A stretch of 64,000 nt of DNA from M3007 sp041160955 (GTDB lineage: Bacteria > Bacteroidota > Bacteroidia > Chitinophagales > Saprospiraceae), in assembly GCA_041160955.1 (NCBI GenBank), contig JBEAVK010000155.1:18872-82871 (forward strand), written 5' to 3'. The position numbers and the translations under genes are program-made. This document shows positions 17,226 to 26,129 of the stretch, one piece after another (the stretch's first letter is position 1; the number at the start of each line of letters is the position of its first letter). The notes beneath the pieces are model-generated. The model saw only the letters and a program-made list of their open reading frames with translations, did not search any database and was not told the origin of the DNA.

Positions 17226-17410
17226 GTCGGCGTGGCCCGCAGTTTAGTGCCGTCAGATTAAGCAAATCCTGACCCCTACCGAGGTCGGTATATTGCTAAA
17301 CTGACGATACTTGGACTCGCTGTCACGCCGACACTTTATCAAGGTCTTTTTGGTGGTTTATTGGGACAAGATGAAGTACCCAGACCAATTACCGTATTGA
17401 TGAGACAAAC
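17226..17410 (-). repeat. Dispersed structured intergenic repeat, copy A
   Basis: 17322-17410 read on the minus strand aligns with 63694-63783 at roughly three quarters identity by eye. Beyond it a 9-bp arm GTCGGCGTG (17226-17234) pairs with CACGCCGAC (17324-17332), enclosing a second stem (CAGTTTAG 17240-17247 with CTAAACTG 17296-17303). The whole element occupies most of the 311-bp gap between two rightward genes, and no coding frame is present. Confidence 0.65.
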
Positions 17411-17455
17411 TCATCGCAATCATTTTATGTATTTTCAAAACAAGAAATTAACGTT

Positions 17456-20400
17456 ATGACTCAAAAATATATACTCTATTTCCTGCTGTTTACCACAGCT
17501 ATTCATGCTCCCCTAGTTGCCCAAAAGGCAGTAAAACTAAACTCTTCCACATTTGGACAAATGGAAGCCCGCGCCATAGGTCCAGCAGTTATGGGTGGGC
17601 GTATCAGCGCCATTGAAGGCGTGAATAACGACCCGCGCACCATTTATGTGGGTGCAGCAGGTGGTGGACTATGGAAAAGCCGCACAGGTGGCTATAGTTA
17701 TGAACCTGTATTTGATAAGTACCCGCAATCTATTGGTGCTATTGCCATTGACCAAAAACACCCCGATACCGTATGGGTAGGCACTGGCGAAAGCAATATG
17801 CGCAACAGTGTCGCCATTGGTTTGGGCATCTATCGTTCTTCGGATGGGGGCCGCAACTGGATGAAAATGGGACTCGAAAACAGCGAGCATATTTCAAAAA
17901 TCATTATCCACCCCAACAATTCCAATACATTATATGTAGCCGTCCCAGGTAAATTATGGAGCGATAGCCCCGATCGTGGCCTCTATAAAACAACAGATGG
18001 CGGCAAAACATGGGAAAAAATCTTGTACGTAGATGAAAAAACAGGCTGCGCCGATGTCCTCATGGATCCCCGTAACCCCGACGTGCTGTGGGCAGCCTCT
18101 TGGCAGTTTCGGCGTACACCTTATTCCTTTACATCGGGTGGCCCCGGAAGTGCCCTGCACAAATCCACCGATGGCGGTAAAACATGGCGTAAAATAACCA
18201 ACGGCCTCCCAACCACAGCATTTGGGCGGATCGCTATGGCCTTGGCTGCTAGCGCGCCCGACAACTTATTGGCCATTGTAGAAAGCGAAAAAACAGGCTT
18301 GTATATCTCTGCTGATGGCGGCGAAAGTTGGAAATTGCAAAGTGCCTCTTCCAATGTCACTGCCCGCCCTTTCTATTTTAGTACGCTCGTGGTAGATCCT
18401 TACGAACCCAAACGCGTATATCGACCTGCTTTCTCTCTATCTATTAGTAACGATGGCGGTTATTCCTTCTCCGATGCCAGTAACGATGGCGGATGGGTAC
18501 ACTCCGACCACCACGCACTTTGGATTAACCCCAAAAACACCCAACACATGTACCTCGGTACCGATGGAGGAGTTTATATGAGTATCGACCGTGGTATCAC
18601 TTGGTCGCATCAGAATATACTTCCTGTTTCGCAGTTTTACCACGTACAGGTGGACAACCAAATACCCTATAATGTATATGGCGGTTTACAGGACAACGGC
18701 TCCTGGCGTGGCCCTTCTTCCAGTTCTGGTGGCATCGAAAACCGCGATTGGTTGGGTGTAGGCGGTGGAGACGGATTCTGGGTGCAACCCGATGACCAGG
18801 ACAACAATATCGTATATGTAGAAAGCCAAGGAGGTAATATCCAACGACAAGACCTTGTCACCAATCAGGCACAGTTTATACAACCACAAGCGTTGCAAGG
18901 TGACCCCAAACTGCGCTGGAACTGGAATACGCCTATTGTAAAAAGCCCCGTGAATCCTAAAGTACTTTATATGGGTTCACAGTTTTTATACAAAACCACC
19001 GATCGTGGCTTTAGTTGGACCCGTATTTCGCCCGACGTGACCACCAATGATACCATTAAACAAAAACAGGCCGACAGCGGAGGCCTCACCGTCGATAATA
19101 CTTCTGCCGAAAACCATTGTACCATATTTGCCATTGCGCCTTCGCCGTTGGACGAAAACCTGCTTTTCGTGGGTACAGATGATGGTAATATTCAAATAAC
19201 ACGCGATGGTGGCAAAACTTGGGATTTGATTTCAAAAAATATAACAGGTGTCCCGGCTGGCACTTGGGTGAGCAGTATTGAGCCCAGCCGTTTTAGCAAA
19301 AATGTGGTATATGCCACGTTTGACAACCATGCTTATGGCGATATGAAATCTTACGCGGCACGCTCCGATGACCAAGGTAAAACTTGGACAATGCTCACGG
19401 GCGAAGGCGTGCAGGGGTATGCACACGTGATACGCGAAGACCGCGTTGCATCTAATTTGCTTTTCCTGGGTACTGAATTTGGACTTTATGTCTCCAACGA
19501 TGGCGGTAAATTATGGGTTTTATTCAAAGCCAATTTACCAGAATACGTAGCGGTACGCGATATCGTGATCCATCCACGCACCAATGATTTGGTGTTGGCA
19601 ACGCATGGCCGTGGTGTATATATTATCGACGATATTTCGCCACTACGATTACTGACGACAGAACTATTACAAAAAGATGCAGCCATGCTATTAACACGCC
19701 CAGTTGCAGTCACTACGGGGCATTATGGCCAATCATTCCCCAATACAGGCTCTTATGTGGGCATGAATGCACCCGAAGAGGCTCGAGTGGTGTATTACCT
19801 CAAAGACCGTATCAGCACAGGCGATGTAAACCTAGAAGTATTGGACGAAAAGGGTAATTTGCTGGTAACTATCCCGGGTACGAAGCGCAAAGGCATCAAT
19901 GTGGCTCGGTGGGATTTGCGCTTAAAACCACCCAAAGCCGCCAAAGGCGTGATGGTTCAAGGTGAATTTGGTGTATTTGCAGGTGCTATCGGCCCTATGG
20001 CTGCTCCGGGTAAATATACGATTCGGATGAAAACACCTACGGCCACCGATGAACGTGTACTGGAACTGATACCCGATCCGCTGGCACCCAATTTGGATTA
20101 TGCCAAACGCCAAGAACAAACGCAAACCATGATGGCTATGGTAGAAGAACTTGGTTTTTTGGAGGGTAGGGTAAAAATACTCCGCGATAGCGCCAACCAA
20201 CGGGCAACTTTGGTTAAAAATATGAAAACTAAGGCAAAATTGACGAAATACGCAGAGCAATTGGATGCTTTTCGTAAAACACTCACCGAAACGATTGAAT
20301 CAAAAGGTATCACAGGTGAAGAACAATTGCGCGCCAAAGTTGGTCGTATTTATGTTACAACTGTACTTACCGATCAGCCACCTACCGAATCTACGCTAAA

Positions 20401-20617
20401 ACGTATGGTATTCCTACAAGGTGAAATTGAGCGGGTAAAGGCACAGGGTGAAGGCTTTTTTACTCAACTGACTAGCCTGAATAATGACCTGAAAAAGGAG
20501 AAAATAGCACCTTTGGCGGTACTCGACAAAGAGGCATTCCTTAAAGCTTATGATGCGCCGGCTGCTATGAGTAAGTCAGGTTTGATGGAGGCTTTGGAAG
20601 GGGTGGAAAAGGAGTAG
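17456..20617 (+). CDS. Giant secreted BNR/VPS10-repeat (sortilin-like) protein
   Basis: A 1053-residue exported protein (signal peptide ending …APLVAQ). The first 750 residues hold many BNR/Asp-box repeats such as 'SSDGGRNWMKMG', 'TTDGGKTWEKI', 'STDGGKTWRKI', 'SADGGESWKLQ' and 'TRDGGKTWDLI', typical of VPS10/sialidase-type seven- to ten-bladed propellers. Then come a beta domain ('LEVLDEKGNLLVTIPGTKRKGIN') and a C-terminal helical coiled segment. Proteins of this size and layout are common in Bacteroidota and are called glycosyl hydrolase or sortilin-like, but no catalytic residues are evident. It is followed by a hairpin terminator. A role in binding or processing surface polymers is inference. 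Confidence 0.8.
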   Translation: MTQKYILYFLLFTTAIHAPLVAQKAVKLNSSTFGQMEARAIGPAVMGGRISAIEGVNNDPRTIYVGAAGGGLWKSRTGGYSYEPVFDKYPQSIGAIAIDQKHPDTVWVGTGESNMRNSVAIGLGIYRSSDGGRNWMKMGLENSEHISKIIIHPNNSNTLYVAVPGKLWSDSPDRGLYKTTDGGKTWEKILYVDEKTGCADVLMDPRNPDVLWAASWQFRRTPYSFTSGGPGSALHKSTDGGKTWRKITNGLPTTAFGRIAMALAASAPDNLLAIVESEKTGLYISADGGESWKLQSASSNVTARPFYFSTLVVDPYEPKRVYRPAFSLSISNDGGYSFSDASNDGGWVHSDHHALWINPKNTQHMYLGTDGGVYMSIDRGITWSHQNILPVSQFYHVQVDNQIPYNVYGGLQDNGSWRGPSSSSGGIENRDWLGVGGGDGFWVQPDDQDNNIVYVESQGGNIQRQDLVTNQAQFIQPQALQGDPKLRWNWNTPIVKSPVNPKVLYMGSQFLYKTTDRGFSWTRISPDVTTNDTIKQKQADSGGLTVDNTSAENHCTIFAIAPSPLDENLLFVGTDDGNIQITRDGGKTWDLISKNITGVPAGTWVSSIEPSRFSKNVVYATFDNHAYGDMKSYAARSDDQGKTWTMLTGEGVQGYAHVIREDRVASNLLFLGTEFGLYVSNDGGKLWVLFKANLPEYVAVRDIVIHPRTNDLVLATHGRGVYIIDDISPLRLLTTELLQKDAAMLLTRPVAVTTGHYGQSFPNTGSYVGMNAPEEARVVYYLKDRISTGDVNLEVLDEKGNLLVTIPGTKRKGINVARWDLRLKPPKAAKGVMVQGEFGVFAGAIGPMAAPGKYTIRMKTPTATDERVLELIPDPLAPNLDYAKRQEQTQTMMAMVEELGFLEGRVKILRDSANQRATLVKNMKTKAKLTKYAEQLDAFRKTLTETIESKGITGEEQLRAKVGRIYVTTVLTDQPPTESTLKRMVFLQGEIERVKAQGEGFFTQLTSLNNDLKKEKIAPLAVLDKEAFLKAYDAPAAMSKSGLMEALEGVEKE

Positions 20618-20652
20618 CACTTTTAATAAGTCCTTGGACAAAATTAATAAAG

Positions 20653-20698
20653 CGGGTATCCTAAAGGAACAATTATATGTTACGCTTTGGGATACCCG
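20653..20698. terminator. Bidirectional hairpin terminator
   Basis: A 14-bp stem (CGGGTATCCTAAAG with CTTTGGGATACCCG, one G-T pair, 18-nt loop) lies between convergent genes ending at 20617 and 20724. Confidence 0.7.
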
Positions 20699-20723
20699 TT
20701 AAAATTATGCCCCAACCTCACCT

Positions 20724-21713
20724 CTAAAAACCCCGCCCCCGCATCAACTCCTCATACTTATTCATCACCCGTTCCTGAAACCCCAAAGGGTGGTGTTTAG
20801 AAACATATCGCCTTGATTTGAGCGCGATATCAAAATGCTTAGCCGTAAAATGTTTGAATTTTCGTTTCCAAAAACCTACAGTAATTTGCATCGAAAAGCG
20901 ATCTAAATATTGGCCTAAAAAGCCCCCAAATAAGTATTCCAATCCCTTTTTAAGCAACGGATCTTTTTGTGTCGGTAATGCTTCGGTGGCACGTAAGGGA
21001 ATATTAGGATAGTAATCGCGCTGTACCCAAGTATTCGCCGCCATAAATGACTGATACATGGCTGCATTATAAACAGGCAATAATGTGGCGCACTCAGTAG
21101 CCGTAAATAGGTTCTTTTCACTAATCTCCAAATGATCGGTATCAATAAAATAATTGACACAAAAGTATTTGCGCGAATTAAGGAGGAATATTTTCTTGTA
21201 TAGCACCAAAATAGTACGCGCAAGCCACAACCGCCCGGGTGTAGTAACCAAGAAAAAATCAATATCGCCGTCTTCGCTCATACAATCTTTGGACATGGAA
21301 CCCGATACCATGACCGCTTTAACAAAAGGAAATTGACCTATAAAATGCCCCATTGAATATGCTTTGGGTAAAAATAGGGCAGCACGAGCATTTTTTTCCT
21401 GGCGTTCCGCTACCCATGCTACATCAGGAAGGGTTTGGTAATAGGCATCATTCTGATACACAATGCCCGCTTGAACCAATTGGCTAAGGCAATCAGATAA
21501 GTCCTCCAAAGATATTTTGACCGATAAATAATGCTGGATTTCAACTACGGTGAGCGGATACCTAAAAATCTCAAAATAGCTCAGTACCGACAGTGCCGCA
21601 TTGTTGATTTGGGCAGTCGTAGTAGCATCCTTATGGAGGGTCGATATATCTGTTGCAGTAATCACTCTATGAAAAACGATACAAGGTAGCCATTCCATTG
21701 CAAAGTGTTTCAC
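20724..21713 (-). CDS. Nucleotidyltransferase-fold protein
   Basis: A 329-residue protein with a minimal polymerase-beta nucleotidyltransferase motif 'VSGSMSKDCMSEDGDIDFFLVT' (GS followed by DGDID), the family's GSxxxxxxxSDxD-type active site. The N-terminal 100 residues look like a winged-helix domain ('ALSVLSYFEIFRYPLTVVEIQHYL'), a pairing found in several Bacteroidota proteins of unknown role. The C-terminal half is basic and helical. It may nucleotidylate a protein or small molecule; target unknown. Start may be 21713 or the ATG at 21698. No operon partner is seen. Confidence 0.65.
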   Translation of the reverse strand: MKHFAMEWLPCIVFHRVITATDISTLHKDATTTAQINNAALSVLSYFEIFRYPLTVVEIQHYLSVKISLEDLSDCLSQLVQAGIVYQNDAYYQTLPDVAWVAERQEKNARAALFLPKAYSMGHFIGQFPFVKAVMVSGSMSKDCMSEDGDIDFFLVTTPGRLWLARTILVLYKKIFLLNSRKYFCVNYFIDTDHLEISEKNLFTATECATLLPVYNAAMYQSFMAANTWVQRDYYPNIPLRATEALPTQKDPLLKKGLEYLFGGFLGQYLDRFSMQITVGFWKRKFKHFTAKHFDIALKSRRYVSKHHPLGFQERVMNKYEELMRGRGF

Positions 21714-21790
21714 AAATAGTATATTTTTTTACCAAAGTAGTTATTTTAAAGGCGTAATGTAAAATGATAGCGTAATTTGCACGTTTAATT

Positions 21791-21798
21791 TAACTTTG
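21791..21798 (+). promoter_or_regulatory. -7 box of the C1-peptidase gene
   Basis: TAACTTTG, an exact TAnnTTTG match, lies 28 bp before ATG 21827. Confidence 0.5.
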
Positions 21799-21826
21799 CT
21801 CAAACATTTATAACATTTTTTAAAAA

Positions 21827-23101
21827 ATGAAGATTACAAATAAACTACTCATTTTTGGAACGTGCCTCCTTGGTTTTCAATCTCTGACAGTCGCGCAGGA
21901 AAGAGAACCCTATACTTTCAAGGCAGATAAACAACTTGCCGCTACTCCAGTCAAAAACCAGCAACAAACAGGGACTTGCTGGGCATTTAGTTGCGCATCA
22001 TTTTTAGAAAGTGAAGTAAAACGTATCAGTAATCTGGACGTAGATCTTTCTGAGATGTATGTTGTGCGGCATATTTATCGTCAAAAATGCGAAAACTATA
22101 TCCGCCGACAAGGCAATGCGCAGTTTGGAGAAGGTGGTTTGGCGCACGATTTAATTCGCGCCGTACAACAATATGGTATTGTACCAGAATCTGAATACCC
22201 GGGACGTAAAAATATCCTTACGGGCTACGATCACAGCAAATTAGAGGCAAAACTCAAAGAGAAATGCGTTGAATATGCTAAACTGGGCAAGGAAGGAAAA
22301 CTACCCAAAAACTGGCTTACTACCATCGATGGGATGTTAGACGATGAGTTTGGTAAGGTGCCCACCAAAATTACTGTGGATGGCCGTTTATTTACGCCGT
22401 CTATTTACCGCGATTTTTTAGGGATCAAAACGGAGGATTATGTGACCATCACGTCTTTTACCCACCACCCGTTTTACGAACCATTTATCCTCGAAATACC
22501 AGATAATTTTGCTAATGGCATGATGTATAACCTTCCTTTGGATGAGATGATGCGCGCCCTTAACCATTCGTTGGAACAAGGCTACTCTGTGGAATGGGAT
22601 GCCGATGTAAGCAATGATGGCTTCTCTGCAAAAAATGGCCTTGCTATTGTCCCTGCGAGGAAATGGGATGAAAAAACAGAAATTCAACGCGAAGGAAGTT
22701 TCAAATTTATTGAACCACAACCTACCATCACACAGGCATTTCGCCAAGAATTATTTGACCAACAAGTGACCATGGACGATCATTTAATGCACATCACGGG
22801 TACTGATATCGAAACGACCCAAGCGGAGAAGTACTATCGCGTAAAGAATTCTTGGGGCGAAATTTCGGCACTAAAAGGTTATTTGCGCGTATCAGAGGCA
22901 TATATGCGCCTAAATACGATTTCTTTTATGGTCAACAAAAGTGCTTTGCCTGCTGATATTCGCAAGAGTCTTGGTTTAGGGGGAATAGAAGAAAGCCCGG
23001 CTGGCAGCAATAATGACCTAAAAGTTAAAGATCCGGCTAAAATTAAAAGAATAAAGCCCATGACCGCCCCAACATCTCCTCAAGCCCCTAAATCTGAATA
23101 A
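21827..23101 (+). CDS. Secreted C1B cysteine peptidase (bleomycin hydrolase/PepC-like)
   Basis: A 424-residue papain-fold peptidase. A signal peptide (…QSLTVAQ) is followed by the catalytic 'NQQQTGTCWAF' (C51), His in 'DDHLMHITGTD' (H319, aligned with the PepC 'THAM' motif) and Asn in 'KNSWGE' (N341). Bleomycin hydrolase and aminopeptidase C are usually cytoplasmic hexamers; a secreted form is common in Bacteroidota. The tail after residue 390 is a Pro/Lys/Thr-rich extension ('APTSPQAPKSE'). The HIT gene starts 10 bp downstream, so both may be co-transcribed. The protease call is firm; its substrate range is not. Confidence 0.9.
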   Translation: MKITNKLLIFGTCLLGFQSLTVAQEREPYTFKADKQLAATPVKNQQQTGTCWAFSCASFLESEVKRISNLDVDLSEMYVVRHIYRQKCENYIRRQGNAQFGEGGLAHDLIRAVQQYGIVPESEYPGRKNILTGYDHSKLEAKLKEKCVEYAKLGKEGKLPKNWLTTIDGMLDDEFGKVPTKITVDGRLFTPSIYRDFLGIKTEDYVTITSFTHHPFYEPFILEIPDNFANGMMYNLPLDEMMRALNHSLEQGYSVEWDADVSNDGFSAKNGLAIVPARKWDEKTEIQREGSFKFIEPQPTITQAFRQELFDQQVTMDDHLMHITGTDIETTQAEKYYRVKNSWGEISALKGYLRVSEAYMRLNTISFMVNKSALPADIRKSLGLGGIEESPAGSNNDLKVKDPAKIKRIKPMTAPTSPQAPKSE

Positions 23102-23111
23102 CACACACACC

Positions 23112-23528
23112 ATGCCAAGCATTTTTACTCGTATCGTAAACGGAGAGATTCCTTGTTACAAAGTAGCCGAAACCCAAGATTTTTTGGCTTTTTTGGATAT
23201 TACGCCCCGAACGAAAGGGCATACACTCTGTATTCCGAAACAGGAAATTGACTATATTTTTGATTTGCCGGATGCCGACTTGCAAGCACTTATGGTCTTT
23301 TCCAAACAAGTGGCTGCTGCCATAAAAACCGTAGTGCCTTGTCTCAAAGTGGGTGTTGCGGTTGTTGGGTTAGAAGTGCCACACGCACATATACACCTGT
23401 TTCCTATGAATTCTATGGGCGATTTTGGTTTTGCTCATCCGGCTATTAATATGTCGGGAGCAGAATTGAGTGCGCTTGCGGAGGAGATTAGCCGTGTGTA
23501 TAATCATAAAGACGCAGCGTTATCTTGA
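23112..23528 (+). CDS. HIT family nucleotide hydrolase
   Basis: A 138-residue histidine-triad protein with 'IFTRIVNGEIPCYKV' at the start, 'DITPRTKGHTLCIPK' and the HxHxH motif H91-A-H93-I-H95 ('PHAHIHLFP'). This is the HinT/bacterial HIT group, which hydrolyses nucleoside phosphoramidates. Family length is about 110-140 residues. It sits 10 bp behind the C1 peptidase gene. Nothing odd was seen. Confidence 0.9.
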   Translation: MPSIFTRIVNGEIPCYKVAETQDFLAFLDITPRTKGHTLCIPKQEIDYIFDLPDADLQALMVFSKQVAAAIKTVVPCLKVGVAVVGLEVPHAHIHLFPMNSMGDFGFAHPAINMSGAELSALAEEISRVYNHKDAALS

Positions 23529-23549
23529 TTTTGTAACACGCACAGGTTA

Positions 23550-23620
23550 AAATAAAAAACGGTGCAATAATACCTCTACCTTTTCTATAGGCCAGGGTAT
23601 TATTTCACCGTTTTTTATTT
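23550..23620. terminator. Bidirectional terminator
   Basis: A 25-bp inverted repeat with one mismatch (AAATAAAAAACGGTG... at 23550-23574, pairing with 23596-23620). A- and T-tracts on both sides serve the convergent HIT and citrate synthase genes. Confidence 0.8.
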
Positions 23621-23637
23621 ATCGCTACTACAACCAA

Positions 23638-24954
23638 TTAATCTTCTTGGGTCTTCGCTACATGCTCTTTCAACCAATTGATCGTAACTGATTTTGGTCG
23701 TTCGAGTGGCAACATTAAGGCCCTAGCCCAGCATTGAGCAGCCAATACGCCTAATGAGCGGCTAACGCCAAACAGTACCGTATAGAAATTGTATTCTTTC
23801 ATGCCGTAATGGATCAACAATGAACCACTGTGGGCATCCACATTAGGCCATGGATTCTTTACTTTACCAAGGCTGGAAAGAATTGGCGGCACTACATCGA
23901 ATATTTTCCATACGATTTTCACTAAATCGCTGTCTTGTACATTATCCTCTGCAAACTGACGCTGCGCCATATAGCGCGGATCTGGTTTGCGCAGTACTGC
24001 GTGGCCATAACCGGGTACTACTCGGCCACTGGCTAGTGTGCTTTTTACGTATTCTGAAATTTGTTCGCGGCTAGGCTTACTCGTACCCAAGGTTTCCACC
24101 ATTTTTTGTATCCATCGGATAACCTCTTGATTGGCCAATCCGTGTAATGGTCCGGCAAGTGCGTTCATACCTGCACTTAACGACAAATAAGGATCGCTCA
24201 AAGTAGAACCTGTAAGGTGTGTAGTATGGGCAGAAGCATTACCGCCTTCGTGGTCGGCGTGAATCATTTGGAAAAGGCGCATATATTCTTTGAATCCATT
24301 GTCTTCAAACCCGAGCATGTGCGCAAAATTACCCGCCCAATCTAAAGAAATATCAGGCAGCGTTTGTACGCCATTTCGATAAACTCGGTTATAGATAAAT
24401 GCAGCAATACGCGGTAACCGCGCAATGATATTCATGGTATCTTCATAGGTAGCATCCCAATATTCCGATTTATTCAACCCCATTGTATAACGTTGCGCAA
24501 ACACACTGGTGTTCTGCATTGCCATAATGCCGATTGAAAGCTGTGTCATTGGGTGTGCGTCTATTGGAAGTGCTTCAATGGCTGTAAACACGTGATCGGG
24601 TACATGAGCACGACGCACCCAAGCTTCGGTCAACCATTTAACTTGTTCTTTTGTAGGTAAATCACCTGTAAGCATCAACCAAAACAAGCCTTCGGGAAGC
24701 GGTTCTTTACCATTTGAGGCAGTTGGGAGTTTTTCTTTGAGTTCGGGGATAGAAAAACCACGAAAACGGATACCTTCTTCGGCATCTAATAGGGATGGTT
24801 CCCATAGCATGGAGGTGATATCTCGCATACCACCTACTACTTGATCTACGGTAACATCATCCACGTGGTGTGTTCCGTGCTGTTTTAAAAACTCTTTAAG
24901 TTCTTTAGCCTGTGCTTGAGATTTTTCAAAAAATATCTCTTTTAATATGTCCAT
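23638..24954 (-). CDS. gltA: Citrate synthase (eukaryote-like type)
   Basis: A 438-residue citrate synthase: oxaloacetate plus acetyl-CoA to citrate, the entry of the TCA cycle. Key blocks are 'EEGIRFRGFSIPEL', 'LLTGDLPT.EQV', 'HADHEGGNASAHT' (substrate His), 'LAGPLHGLANQEV', and 'GYGHAVLRKPDPR' (catalytic His). This order and the long N-terminal helical extension are those of the eukaryote-type form found in Bacteroidota. ATG 24954 was chosen; the open frame runs 13 codons further to 24993 without homology. It is transcribed alone, ending at a strong terminator. Confidence 0.95.
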   Translation of the reverse strand: MDILKEIFFEKSQAQAKELKEFLKQHGTHHVDDVTVDQVVGGMRDITSMLWEPSLLDAEEGIRFRGFSIPELKEKLPTASNGKEPLPEGLFWLMLTGDLPTKEQVKWLTEAWVRRAHVPDHVFTAIEALPIDAHPMTQLSIGIMAMQNTSVFAQRYTMGLNKSEYWDATYEDTMNIIARLPRIAAFIYNRVYRNGVQTLPDISLDWAGNFAHMLGFEDNGFKEYMRLFQMIHADHEGGNASAHTTHLTGSTLSDPYLSLSAGMNALAGPLHGLANQEVIRWIQKMVETLGTSKPSREQISEYVKSTLASGRVVPGYGHAVLRKPDPRYMAQRQFAEDNVQDSDLVKIVWKIFDVVPPILSSLGKVKNPWPNVDAHSGSLLIHYGMKEYNFYTVLFGVSRSLGVLAAQCWARALMLPLERPKSVTINWLKEHVAKTQED

Positions 24955-25250
24955 AAAAATTTGAATGGTTAAAATAATAATAGGGCTGGCCAACTATTTG
25001 AATTGTGTTCAATGCACGAAAGCGAAGTACCACAGAGGGCAACTTCGCTTTCGTTGTATGTCAAATTCCAAAACATTAGCATAAAAGTGTAATTACACCG
25101 CATAACATTAACTTGCAACGGATGGTTGCGAGGAATTGCATTTTTTCTATTAACTGGCAATATGAATAAGTAAACGACCACAAGATTAAGTAAAAACATA
25201 CTTAAGGTGATTACGACCAATATGGCATTACCAGAATGATTGATCTTGTT
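24955..25250. other. Intergenic region with a perfect 12-bp hairpin
   Basis: 296 bp between two leftward genes. A perfect stem (CGAAAGCGAAGT at 25017-25028 with ACTTCGCTTTCG at 25042-25053, 13-nt loop) lies about 60 bp upstream of the citrate synthase start. It has no T-run, so it may be a 5'-UTR structure or regulator site and not a terminator. No other feature was seen. Confidence 0.45.
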
Positions 25251-25991
25251 TTACCAAGAAACGTCGTCGTCGTCGTCTTTGCTTTTTTTGCTTTTCGGAT
25301 CATCCTCATCGGCAAAATCGTCACTAGCCATGTCCACATTATCAATACCTTCATCATCGTCTTCGTTACGATTTTGAGCCTCCCATTCTGCTTGACGACG
25401 ATCAAACTCCTCGTAATCAAAATTAGGCATTAAGTCTTTTTTGACATGTTCTACTACCTCATTCAACGATGCTGCAAATCGGTTAAAATCCTCCTTGTAC
25501 AAAAAGATTTTATGACGTTTGTAACCAAAACCGTCATCCTTGCGCGTACTTTCGGTAATAGTGATAAAAAAGTCTTCACCGCGTGTTCTACGCACATCCA
25601 AGAAATAGGTGCGGCGTTTGCCAGCACGTACTTTTTTAGAGAATACGCTTTCGTCTTGCTCGCGGTCAAAATTGCCACGATCGCCGCGATCGCCACGGTC
25701 ACCACGGTCATTCCGATCGCCATAACGATTGCGTGGACGATCTCCGCCGCCGCCGCCGCTATAGCGGTCTCCACCGCCAAAACGTGGACGATCACCGCCT
25801 CGATCATTACGGTCACCGCCACCGCCAAAACGTGGGCGGTCACCGCCTCGGTCATTACGGTCGCCACCGCCACCAAAACGTGGACGGTCACCACCGCGGT
25901 CATTGCTGCGATCATTGCGATCTCCGTAACGTGGGCGGTCACTGCCTCCTTTGTCATCACGGTCTCCCCTGCTAAATTTCCCGAATTCCAC
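25251..25991 (-). CDS. PUR family DNA/RNA-binding protein (DUF3276) with RGG-like repeats
   Basis: A 246-residue protein. Residues 1-110 are low complexity, with about three near-identical 16-residue units of the type GGDRPRFGGGGDRNDR. Residues 110-190 ('SKKVRAGKRRTYFLDVRRTRGEDFFITITESTRKDDGF...') are the PUR/DUF3276 domain, a whirly-like fold that binds single-stranded nucleic acid in Bacteroidota and spirochaetes. The C-terminus is a strongly acidic tail ending DDDDDVSW. The RGG-like arm probably binds RNA, inferred by analogy with RGG proteins. A -7 box lies upstream on the minus strand at 26038-26045 (TACCTTTG). Confidence 0.85.
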   Translation of the reverse strand: MEFGKFSRGDRDDKGGSDRPRYGDRNDRSNDRGGDRPRFGGGGDRNDRGGDRPRFGGGGDRNDRGGDRPRFGGGDRYSGGGGGDRPRNRYGDRNDRGDRGDRGDRGNFDREQDESVFSKKVRAGKRRTYFLDVRRTRGEDFFITITESTRKDDGFGYKRHKIFLYKEDFNRFAASLNEVVEHVKKDLMPNFDYEEFDRRQAEWEAQNRNEDDDEGIDNVDMASDDFADEDDPKSKKSKDDDDDVSW

Positions 25992-26037
25992 TGTATCTAA
26001 TGTTTTGTGAAAAAAAATGAGTGATAAAAATTTGAGA

Positions 26038-26045
26038 CAAAGGTA
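26038..26045 (-). promoter_or_regulatory. -7 box of the PUR protein gene
   Basis: Minus-strand TACCTTTG, 47 bp before the start at 25991. Confidence 0.5.
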
Positions 26046-26129
26046 TATTTTTCAAAAACATTCCGTATGCTCTTTAAAAGAAACATTTAGAAAAATAGAA
26101 AAATAGCCCAAAATTGTCCAAAATTTACT

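Noticed and set aside
25446..26000. Open frames opposite and beside the PUR protein gene
   Set aside because: They come from the GGDRPRF repeat DNA read in other frames and show no protein features.
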